This document shows, piece after piece, positions 56,534-64,000 of a stretch of DNA of 64,000 bases. Made by a program: the position numbers and the translations under genes. The notes under the pieces are model-generated. The model was given only the letters and a program-made list of their open reading frames with translations. It searched no databases and was not told the origin of the DNA. How positions within the stretch are numbered: the first letter of the stretch is position 1; every line of letters begins with the position of its first letter. This stretch comes from Prochlorococcus sp. MIT 1223 (lineage in GTDB: Bacteria; Cyanobacteriota; Cyanobacteriia; PCC-6307; Cyanobiaceae), in the NCBI RefSeq assembly GCF_034092465.1, contig NZ_CP139303.1, forward strand, positions 248,001 to 312,000. Reading direction: 5' to 3'.

Positions 56534-56764
56534 ATGGATTGGGAGTTTCTCGAAGACGCTGCTTTCCTTGCTCTTTGCGACGCATTTCGCGAGAGCGGAG
56601 AGACCTCAGCAATGGAATTTTTAGCTAATGGAGAAGGAGCCTTCCATTTCCAGGAGCTAACTCAGAATGCAGCAGGAGAAGGTATTGACCTAAGTGATTC
56701 TGATGCTATGGATGAATTTCAACAGGAAGTAATTGAGTCTATGGAATCCTTATGTAATGGGTAA
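56534..56764 (+). CDS. Small acidic protein, 76 residues, unknown
   Basis: The 76-residue protein is strongly acidic, with a predominantly helical pattern: DWEFLEDAAFLALCDAFRES, AMEFLANGEG and FQQEVIESMESLCNG. It has two Cys and no membrane helix. Codon use looks coding and the frame begins with ATG. I recall similar short acidic proteins in marine Synechococcus and Prochlorococcus, without a function. It is convergent with metH (stops 28 bases apart). Confidence 0.65.
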   Translation: MDWEFLEDAAFLALCDAFRESGETSAMEFLANGEGAFHFQELTQNAAGEGIDLSDSDAMDEFQQEVIESMESLCNG

Positions 56765-56791
56765 ATATGTAACTAATTAAAAAGAGAAAAG

Positions 56792-59700
56792 CTAAGCACT
56801 AAAATACTTTGCTTGGCTATGTAAAGAAACAATTGCTGTTGTACTTTGCTCTGGATGTAATTGGTCGCTTGAATCAATTGTTAATCCAATTCTTTCAGTA
56901 TTAAGCCATTCTAATTGTTTTCTCGAATCACTTACATTAGGGCATGCTGGGTATCCGAAGGAGTACCTGCAACCCCTATATTTCATTGAGAGAATATCTT
57001 TATTTGTTTTAGGTTCGAGGTTACCAAATCCACATTCCCTCCTAATAATTGAATGAACATATTCAGCTAGTGCTTCTGCTAATTGAACACTTAGGCCATG
57101 AAAGTATAAATAATCCGTATATTGATTATTATTAAACAGCATTTTTGAATATTCATTTGCTACAGAGCCCATTGTTACGGCTTGCATAGGCATTATATCT
57201 TGAGGCTTAGAATCCTCAATCCCAATATAATAATCAGATATGCAGAGTCTCTTGCCAGATTTCTGCCTTGGAAAATCAAAATGTCCAATTTTATTTATAG
57301 ATTGAGGATCGAATAACTCGACAGAATTATTAATTGAACCACAAGGAAAATATCCATAAATTGCTGATGGGTTTACTAAACACTTCTCTTCGATAATATT
57401 AATCCATTTGCTTAATATTGGTTCTGCGGTAGTTGCTATGAAATTGTCATATTCATTCTTAGATTGACTGCGCATTCTTTTCATTTGCCATTGCCCAGAA
57501 AATAAAGCCTGTTTGTCTAGATAATGGATCAAGGAAGTCAAAGATATATCTTTAGCAATTAAGATTTTAGTACCAACAAAAGGTGGTTTTACACTAGGCT
57601 CAGGATTAATTATTTTTGACCTTTTAAAATCTAAGGTAACTTCTTTTTTAACTTTATTAAGACTATCATTTTTGTTGAGTTTGTCATTAGTTAATTCCGA
57701 TGAAGAGTTAATTGGGACATAAACACCTTTTGGATTTCCGTCTATAAATCCTTCAATGTTGTCCCATTTACCGTTATTCTTGGCCTCCATATAAGATTCC
57801 ATAAATCTTAAATCAGTAAAAGCATCCTTGCCGTATATCACCTTTCCTTTGTAGACATCATTACAATCTTTATTTACGAAACCTGGAGTTAAAGCTGCTC
57901 CTCCTAGTATTACAGGAACATTGATACCGGATTCATTAAATGCCTCTAAATTAGTCTTCATAAATGCTGTCGATTTAACTAATAAACCACTCATAGCTAT
58001 GCAGTCAGCTCCATACTTTTGTTGAGCTGAAATAATAGACTTTATTTCCTGTTTAATACCTAAATTAATTACTTCATATCCATTATTACTTAATATTATG
58101 TCTACAAGATTTTTACCAATGTCGTGAACATCTCCTTTGACAGTAGCAATTAGAAATTTTCCCTTAGAAGTACTTTTCCCATCTATTTTCTCCATGAAGG
58201 GCTCTAAAAATGATACTGCATGTTTCATTGTCTCCGCTGATTGAAGAACAAAGGGGAGTTGCATTTGTCCTGAACCAAATAGTTCACCTACAACTTTCAT
58301 ACCTTCTAATAAATATTTATTTATTATGTCAAGAGGGCTATAGTTTTTAAGAGCAATATTTAGATTTTCTTCTAAACCTATTCTTTCTCCATCAACAATA
58401 TGTTGCCTTAATCTATCAGTAATCTCCAAACTATTAAGTTTTTCAATAGAATTAGAATTAGAGTCTGGACTAACAGAATCAAACATAGATGTTAATTCTG
58501 TTAGAGGGTCATAGGTGCAGATTTTATTCTCAAATCTCCTTTTATCATATATAAGGTCTAAGCACACTTGTAGCTCATGTTCTTCAAATCTTGATAAGGG
58601 TAATATCTTATTAGGTGAAACTATTGCTGAATCCATACCTTCTTTTATAGCTTCATTTAAAAATACTGAGTTTAACTTAAGCCTAGCAAGTTTAGATAAT
58701 CCAAAACTAATATTTGAAATTCCTAAAACAATATGTACTTGAGGTAGAGTTTTAACTATTTCTCTTATTGCTAATAAAGTTTCTTTAGCATTATTTCTAT
58801 CTTCTTCTATACCTGTAGATATTGGCAAAGCAAGTGGATCATAAAAAATCTCATATGGTTTTATACCAAATTTAGTGGCATCATAATATGCTCGTTTGGC
58901 GATAGCTACTTTCTTCTCTGAGGTTCTTGCCATGCCTTCTTCATCTATAGTTCCAATAACAACACCCGACCCATAATTCCTCGCTAATTCAAGAACTTTA
59001 TAGAATCTATCTGGGCCATCCTCATAATTAGTTGAGTTAAGTATACATTTACCTCCGCATTTCTTTAAACCACTCTCCATCTTTTCATAATCAGTTGAGT
59101 CAAGCATTAACGGTAAATTTATATTAGTAACCACTCTCTTTACGAGTTCACTCATATCTGAGACTCCATCTCTACCAACATAATCAACATTGACATCTAA
59201 TATATGAGCATTTTCTTTTTGTTGACTTTTAGCTATTGAAATAAGTCCATCCCAGTCATCCTTAACCAATAATTCTCTTACCTTTTTTGATCCACTAGCA
59301 TTTAACCTTTCACCTATTATAAGAAATGAGTTGTCCTGCTTATATGGGGTAATATCATAAATTGATGCTGCTGAAGGAATAAATACTTTATCAGGAAGAG
59401 AATGTATGTTATTACTTCTACTCTTATCATTGTTAATTGACTTTGCGTATTTAGCAAGCACAGCAATGTGCTCAGGTGTCGTTCCACAACATCCACCAAT
59501 AAGTTGTACTCCTAAATCTTGTACAAAATGCATTAGCTGCATTTGTAATTCAATAGGTGTTAATTTGTAATGAGCCACACCTCCAACGTTTTCCGGGAGG
59601 CCTGCGTTTGGTATACAACTAATAGTGAATGGTGAATGTTCTGATAAATATTTAATATGATCCTTCATCTCAAATGGACCTGTAGCACAATTAAGTCCCA

Positions 59701-60367
59701 ATATATCTATATCAAATGGTTGAAGAATTGATACAACAGCAGAAATATCTGTCCCAACTAGCATTCTGCCATTAGTTTCCATTGTTACGGAAACCATAAT
59801 TGGTATTTTAGAATCTAATTCTAATTTTGCTTCATTTACAGCTTGAATAGCAGCTTTAATTTGCAAAACGTCTTGACAAGTTTCTATTAGTACTAAGTCA
59901 ACACCTCCTTCAATAAGAGCTAATGATTGTTCTTTGTAGCTACTCTTTAACTCATCAAATGTTATATGTCCAAGAGTAACTAACTTCGTTGTTGGGCCAA
60001 TTGATCCAGCAATAAATCTTGGTTTCTCATCACTTTGATATTCACTTATTACTGACTTGGCTATTTCAACTGCAACTTTATTAATCTCATATGTTTTATC
60101 TGATAGCCCATATTCTTCAAGGACAATTGATGTTGCTCCAAAAGTATTAGTTTCAATAATGTCACAACCAGCATCAAGAAACCCTCTATGTACTTTCTCA
60201 ACTGACCTGGGACTTGAAATAACTAAATTCTCATTACATCCTTCATATTTTGTTCCACCAAAATCTTCAGCTGTTAAATCGAATGTTTGTAAGGAAGTAC
60301 CCGTAGCACCATCAAAGACAAGAATCGGTCTAGCAGTTTTATTTAAATAGCTTTTAAAATCAATCAC
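56792..60367 (-). CDS. metH: Cobalamin-dependent methionine synthase
   Basis: MetH moves a methyl group from methyl-tetrahydrofolate via cobalamin to homocysteine. The 1191 residues show the full modular order. The Hcy-binding barrel comes first, with zinc-binding Cys in [11 protein letters not shown] near 305. A pterin-binding domain follows near 350-600 ([20 protein letters not shown]). The B12 domain has the signature DVHDIGKNL near 747, and the reactivation domain ends with [16 protein letters not shown] near 1140. Its cofactor genes cobU and cobN are in the same window. ilvE lies upstream on the same strand. Confidence 0.98.
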   Translation of the reverse strand: MIDFKSYLNKTARPILVFDGATGTSLQTFDLTAEDFGGTKYEGCNENLVISSPRSVEKVHRGFLDAGCDIIETNTFGATSIVLEEYGLSDKTYEINKVAVEIAKSVISEYQSDEKPRFIAGSIGPTTKLVTLGHITFDELKSSYKEQSLALIEGGVDLVLIETCQDVLQIKAAIQAVNEAKLELDSKIPIMVSVTMETNGRMLVGTDISAVVSILQPFDIDILGLNCATGPFEMKDHIKYLSEHSPFTISCIPNAGLPENVGGVAHYKLTPIELQMQLMHFVQDLGVQLIGGCCGTTPEHIAVLAKYAKSINNDKSRSNNIHSLPDKVFIPSAASIYDITPYKQDNSFLIIGERLNASGSKKVRELLVKDDWDGLISIAKSQQKENAHILDVNVDYVGRDGVSDMSELVKRVVTNINLPLMLDSTDYEKMESGLKKCGGKCILNSTNYEDGPDRFYKVLELARNYGSGVVIGTIDEEGMARTSEKKVAIAKRAYYDATKFGIKPYEIFYDPLALPISTGIEEDRNNAKETLLAIREIVKTLPQVHIVLGISNISFGLSKLARLKLNSVFLNEAIKEGMDSAIVSPNKILPLSRFEEHELQVCLDLIYDKRRFENKICTYDPLTELTSMFDSVSPDSNSNSIEKLNSLEITDRLRQHIVDGERIGLEENLNIALKNYSPLDIINKYLLEGMKVVGELFGSGQMQLPFVLQSAETMKHAVSFLEPFMEKIDGKSTSKGKFLIATVKGDVHDIGKNLVDIILSNNGYEVINLGIKQEIKSIISAQQKYGADCIAMSGLLVKSTAFMKTNLEAFNESGINVPVILGGAALTPGFVNKDCNDVYKGKVIYGKDAFTDLRFMESYMEAKNNGKWDNIEGFIDGNPKGVYVPINSSSELTNDKLNKNDSLNKVKKEVTLDFKRSKIINPEPSVKPPFVGTKILIAKDISLTSLIHYLDKQALFSGQWQMKRMRSQSKNEYDNFIATTAEPILSKWINIIEEKCLVNPSAIYGYFPCGSINNSVELFDPQSINKIGHFDFPRQKSGKRLCISDYYIGIEDSKPQDIMPMQAVTMGSVANEYSKMLFNNNQYTDYLYFHGLSVQLAEALAEYVHSIIRRECGFGNLEPKTNKDILSMKYRGCRYSFGYPACPNVSDSRKQLEWLNTERIGLTIDSSDQLHPEQSTTAIVSLHSQAKYFSA

Positions 60368-60400
60368 TTCAGATTAAATGCATTTAAGTTAAAACAATAA

Positions 60401-61327
60401 TTAACTTTTATTATTATTTAATTCTATTCTTTTGATCCAATGCTCATAATTAGAATCTCTTCCTTCTGTAATATTAATCAATTTATTTTTTAGTTTATTC
60501 ATTATTGGCCTTTTGGATGAAAATTCTGTACATTCAATACGTTTTATTGGTGTTATTTTAGCTGCAGTTCCTGTTAGGAACAATTCATCAGCTATAAATA
60601 ATTCGGTTTTATCGACTGGTCTTTCAATGACCGTAATTCCTTCTTTCTTTGCTAACTCTATTACACTTGAACGTGTAATGCCTTCCAGGATATCTTGATC
60701 TACTCCTGGGGTAATCAATTCTCCATTTCTAACTATAAAGAGATTCATACCACTTGCCTCACTTACTTTTCCATGTCGATTCATGAGGAGGGCTTCATCA
60801 AATCCTGATTTCACTGCTTCTGTCTTGGCTAATGAACTTGTTATATAAGCTCCACTAATTTTCCCTCGTAAAGGTAGTGCACAATCCTCTTGTCTAGTCC
60901 AACTACTTATTCTGCATGTAACGCCGTCAGGTGATAGGTAATCTCCTAGTTCAATTGCATATATAAAAAAGTCTGTCTCAATATTGTGAAGTCTAGGGGC
61001 TATTCCAAGGTCACTTGTATAGACAAAAGGACGAATATATATAGGCATGTCGGGTTTATTGGCTTTAATGATTTCAGTCAGACTTTCCATAACATATTCT
61101 TCTGATAGATCAGTCAAAAGTAACTTTGCGCTTTGGCAAAGTCTTTTGATGTGCTTGTCAACTCGGAAAAGTAATATTCTTTCTCGCTTTAGTGGGTCTG
61201 GAATCGCTCTCATTCCTCCAAAAGCAGCTGTTCCATAATGTAGAGAATGAGTTGCTATCGAAACATTTGCCTCTTCGAAGGGTACACACTTACCTTGGAA
61301 CCAAGCGTATTTAAGGAATCTATGCAT
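60401..61327 (-). CDS. ilvE: Branched-chain amino acid aminotransferase
   Basis: IlvE transfers amino groups to and from the keto acids of Leu, Ile and Val with pyridoxal phosphate. The 308-residue class IV enzyme has KYAWFQGKCVPFEEANVSI at the N terminus, SLHYGTAAFGGMRA near 28-41, RGKISGAYITSSLAKTEA near 150-167 with the catalytic Lys, and DELFLTGTAAKITPI near 245. Length is normal. The metH start lies 33 bases downstream of its stop, so the two genes may be transcribed together. Confidence 0.95.
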   Translation of the reverse strand: MHRFLKYAWFQGKCVPFEEANVSIATHSLHYGTAAFGGMRAIPDPLKRERILLFRVDKHIKRLCQSAKLLLTDLSEEYVMESLTEIIKANKPDMPIYIRPFVYTSDLGIAPRLHNIETDFFIYAIELGDYLSPDGVTCRISSWTRQEDCALPLRGKISGAYITSSLAKTEAVKSGFDEALLMNRHGKVSEASGMNLFIVRNGELITPGVDQDILEGITRSSVIELAKKEGITVIERPVDKTELFIADELFLTGTAAKITPIKRIECTEFSSKRPIMNKLKNKLINITEGRDSNYEHWIKRIELNNNKS

Positions 61328-61404
61328 CTATGAACTGACTTTTATCTAACAATATCTCATATCCCTCGTATTTATATATATTCTAAGTAAACAAAAAAAT
61401 ATAT

Positions 61405-64000
61405 ATGCATCGTTTAGCAAATCAGATCTGCGAGGATGGGCAACAAGAAGTTGTTTTAATTGAGCAGATCGGAGCACCAGTACTTTTTCTCACAAGTGCT
61501 TCTACAGATATTTCTTCATTAGATCAAGCTATTAATTTAAAAGCTAATAAAACGTGGAAAAATAAAATAAGGGCTTTACTTATTAATGAGTTAGAACATA
61601 ATGCAAAAATAGATCACTATATAAATACTACAGCTAGTGAAAGTGAAATTATATTAATTAGACTATTAGGTGGAAAGAGTCATTGGTCATATGGTTTAGA
61701 GCAATTACAGCTATGGTCAAGAGAGAAGAAGGAAAGAGAGTTAATTGTAATATCAGGAACCCAGGAAAATCAAATAGCTCTACATGAACTAAGTACAATA
61801 CCAATAGATATCGTTGATTTTGTAGCTTACTTATTAAGGGTTGGTGGAATAGAAAATATGACAACCTTCCTTGATATAATATATAAACTAAGAAATAATA
61901 AAGAACTTAATATTTTAGATTATAATGTTAAGTATCATGAAGATCCTTATAAGTGGGATTGGAGAAAGAATAACGATTGCAAGGTTGGAATTATACTCTA
62001 TAACTCATTATTAAAGGCGAATGATATAATTTTTGCTAAGCAATTAAATAAATTATTAAGAGCTTCTGGGCTCGAACCAAGGTCTCTTTGGATATCATCA
62101 TTAAAAGATCATAAAGTAGCGAATAAAGTCTTAAAGATTTTTCAATCTGAAAATATCGAGGCAATTATCACAACAACATCATTTTATTCAAACATTATCT
62201 CTGATAAAGGTAACGAATATAATTTATGGCAAGAACTAAATTTACCAGTATTTCAATTTCTTATAAGTAGTATGTCTAAAAAGTATTGGGATAATTCCTC
62301 TCTTGGTCTTAACTCAACTGACTTAACATTACAAATAGCGCTGCCTGAATTAGACGGTCGTATTACAACAAGACCAATAGCTTTCAAAGAAATACACAAA
62401 TCTAATTCTTCTCTAGATACTTCAATTAAGAAGCTCTTACCTCTAAATAACTCAATTTCATGGTCTATTGATCTATTAAAAAATTGGTTAACTTTAAGAA
62501 AACTAAATAATAGCGATAAATATATTAGTATTATCCTTGCAAATTATCCCGTAAGAAATGGTAGATTAGCTAATGGAGTTGGACTAGATACCCCCGCTAG
62601 TTTATTAGAAATACTGAAATTATTACGACTTCAAGGATATGATTTAGGCCAAGAAAAGTTACCTGATTCAAGTATTGACTTAATGTCGTCAATATTATCA
62701 AGAAGAACTAATGATCCAGAGTCAAGTCACAGAGAACCTCTCGACTATTTATCTCTAGAGTCTTACATATCTAATTGGAAAAAGATTAATGAGGAATCTA
62801 AGCTCAAAATAATTAGTAGATGGAATACTCCAGACTTAGCAGAAGACTTAGAAGAGAAAGGCTTCGCAATACATGGCATAAGATATGGGAAAGTTTCAAT
62901 TCTAATTCAACCAAGCAGGGGATATGATCCGTATTCTAAGAGTGATCTGCATTCGCCAGATCTACCTCCTCCTCATAGATACCTAGCTCAGTATATATGG
63001 ATCGATAAAGTCCAGAAATCTAATGCAATGATCCATCTTGGTAAACATGGTAGTGTTGAATGGTTACCTGGTAAGGGTGTAGGTCTAAGTAACAAGTGTT
63101 TTCCTCATATAGTTTTACCACCACTACCAAATATCTATCCTTTTATAGTGAATGATCCAGGAGAAGGATCACAGGCGAAGAGGCGTACTCAGGCTGTAAT
63201 AATTGATCATTTAACGCCTCCCCTTGGAAGATCTGAATTGTATGGGAGCTTAATGAGATTAGAGAGCATTATAGATGAATACTACGAATCAAAATTATTA
63301 TCTTCAGAACGCACTGATGTTCTGCTCAAAATGATTAAAGAGGAAATTCAAAATGAGGAGTTTCCCTTTCTTAATAATAATAGTCTCTTAAGTGAGAATG
63401 ATATTGATTTTGATTCAGTAATTAGTGAAGTAGAAGGCTACCTATGTGAAATAAAGGAATCGCAGATACGAACAGGTTTACATATATTCGGAACTTTACC
63501 AAAAAAAGAAAAACTCTCTGAGCTCGCACTTTCAATTGCAAGAGCACCGCAAAATAATTGTTTAGGCTTAACAGAAAAGGTTTCTAGATTACTTAAATTT
63601 GAAATTAATCCTTGGTTAGAAAATGAAGATGATCTAGCGATAAAGGAAGATATTGATTTATATAAACTAATAACAAATAAAACCATAAGAAAGAAAGGTG
63701 AAATAATCGCTTATATAGAAGAGCAATCACTTCTAGTAATCAAACATATCTTAAATACAAAGGTATCAGAAACTATAAATGAGTTTCCAAATGGAATAAA
63801 TAAGCACATAATAAAATATCTCAAGGATAGAAAAGGATTAGAAGATATTTCAACTTTGATTGAACCTGTTATTAGGAAAATAAATCAATCATGCTCAGAT
63901 GAGCTACTAAATCTCGGTAGATCTCTTAATGGCGAATACATCAATAGTGGACCATCTGGAGCGCCAACAAGGGGGAGAATTGATGTCTTACCAACCGGTA
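61405..64000 (+). CDS. cobN: Cobaltochelatase subunit CobN, truncated by the right edge
   Basis: CobN is the large subunit of the ATP-dependent cobaltochelatase that inserts Co2+ into hydrogenobyrinate diamide (aerobic route) or the cyanobacterial equivalent. The frame opens with ATG at 61405 and runs off the window after 865 codons. The chelatase signature HLGKHGSVEWLPGKGVGLS lies near residue 545. The segment SGAPTRGRIDVLPTG is at the edge. Residues before 400 are divergent, as usual in the family. Divergent from ilvE, with 77 bases between starts. Confidence 0.94.
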   Translation, partial: MHRLANQICEDGQQEVVLIEQIGAPVLFLTSASTDISSLDQAINLKANKTWKNKIRALLINELEHNAKIDHYINTTASESEIILIRLLGGKSHWSYGLEQLQLWSREKKERELIVISGTQENQIALHELSTIPIDIVDFVAYLLRVGGIENMTTFLDIIYKLRNNKELNILDYNVKYHEDPYKWDWRKNNDCKVGIILYNSLLKANDIIFAKQLNKLLRASGLEPRSLWISSLKDHKVANKVLKIFQSENIEAIITTTSFYSNIISDKGNEYNLWQELNLPVFQFLISSMSKKYWDNSSLGLNSTDLTLQIALPELDGRITTRPIAFKEIHKSNSSLDTSIKKLLPLNNSISWSIDLLKNWLTLRKLNNSDKYISIILANYPVRNGRLANGVGLDTPASLLEILKLLRLQGYDLGQEKLPDSSIDLMSSILSRRTNDPESSHREPLDYLSLESYISNWKKINEESKLKIISRWNTPDLAEDLEEKGFAIHGIRYGKVSILIQPSRGYDPYSKSDLHSPDLPPPHRYLAQYIWIDKVQKSNAMIHLGKHGSVEWLPGKGVGLSNKCFPHIVLPPLPNIYPFIVNDPGEGSQAKRRTQAVIIDHLTPPLGRSELYGSLMRLESIIDEYYESKLLSSERTDVLLKMIKEEIQNEEFPFLNNNSLLSENDIDFDSVISEVEGYLCEIKESQIRTGLHIFGTLPKKEKLSELALSIARAPQNNCLGLTEKVSRLLKFEINPWLENEDDLAIKEDIDLYKLITNKTIRKKGEIIAYIEEQSLLVIKHILNTKVSETINEFPNGINKHIIKYLKDRKGLEDISTLIEPVIRKINQSCSDELLNLGRSLNGEYINSGPSGAPTRGRIDVLPTG

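Noticed and set aside
61658-61864. Minus-strand frame opposite cobN
   Set aside because: Antisense of a clearly coding cobN frame.

Overview
The window looks like a stretch of core chromosome from a low-GC marine picocyanobacterium, almost certainly Prochlorococcus. The reasons are the AT-rich sequence, genes packed tightly in short overlapping operons, magnesium-chelatase ChlH, small ribosomal and photosystem-type genes, and many conserved cyanobacterial families of unknown function (CGLD27, DUF3318, DUF6447, DUF2949, DUF3038/DUF4335, DUF2996, Ycf20/DUF565, CCB2/CCB4). I cannot assign an ecotype or strain. I see no phage, IS element, CRISPR array or integrase.

Layout. Positions 1-900 hold the end of a methyltransferase gene, a terminator and initiator tRNA-fMet. 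From 940 to 3420 a minus-strand run encodes asparaginase, a CGLD27 protein, RsfS and a DUF3318 protein. From 3540 to 15700 come carB, an ABC exporter, an S4 protein, tpiA, folP, the large chlH gene and, divergent from it, dapB. From 15680 to 21080 lies a plus-strand series of poorly characterised genes: a UbiH-like monooxygenase, DUF families, small membrane proteins, a methyltransferase and a thioredoxin-like protein. From 21110 to 34260 are mfd, a TerC protein, the tldD-pmbA-fmt operon, and an RNB-like/ubiX operon. From 34360 to 38755 are two half-size Mn/Ca exchangers, a tiny Psb30-like photosystem gene, recJ, a HAD phosphatase, a ycf20 homologue and rpmF. From 38930 to 41450 an FtsH-like ATPase that has lost its protease site overlaps a membrane protein. 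A gene-poor, small-ORF region with a tRNA-CAU gene runs from about 42100 to 44600. From 44630 to 50480 are trmL-cobU, a CCB protein, and the rpmG-rpsR-RNB-metG-lptC run. The rest holds pheT, an RHH/J-domain fusion, an ATP adenylyltransferase-like gene, metH, ilvE and the first 2.6 kb of cobN, cut by the right edge.

Functional threads. Cobalamin links three genes: cobN and cobU make the cofactor and metH uses it. ChlH and CobN are paralogous metal-chelatase subunits and both are here. Translation is served by fMet tRNA, fmt, metG, pheT, L32, L33, S18, RsfS and TrmL. No classical undescribed system such as a defence island is visible. The strongest unusual signals are the protease-dead FtsH-like ATPase with its overlapping membrane partner, an RNB-family protein without the acidic catalytic motif (a second, intact RNB protein is also present), a ribbon-helix-helix/J-domain fusion, several very small genes, and long perfect hairpins in the intergenic regions.
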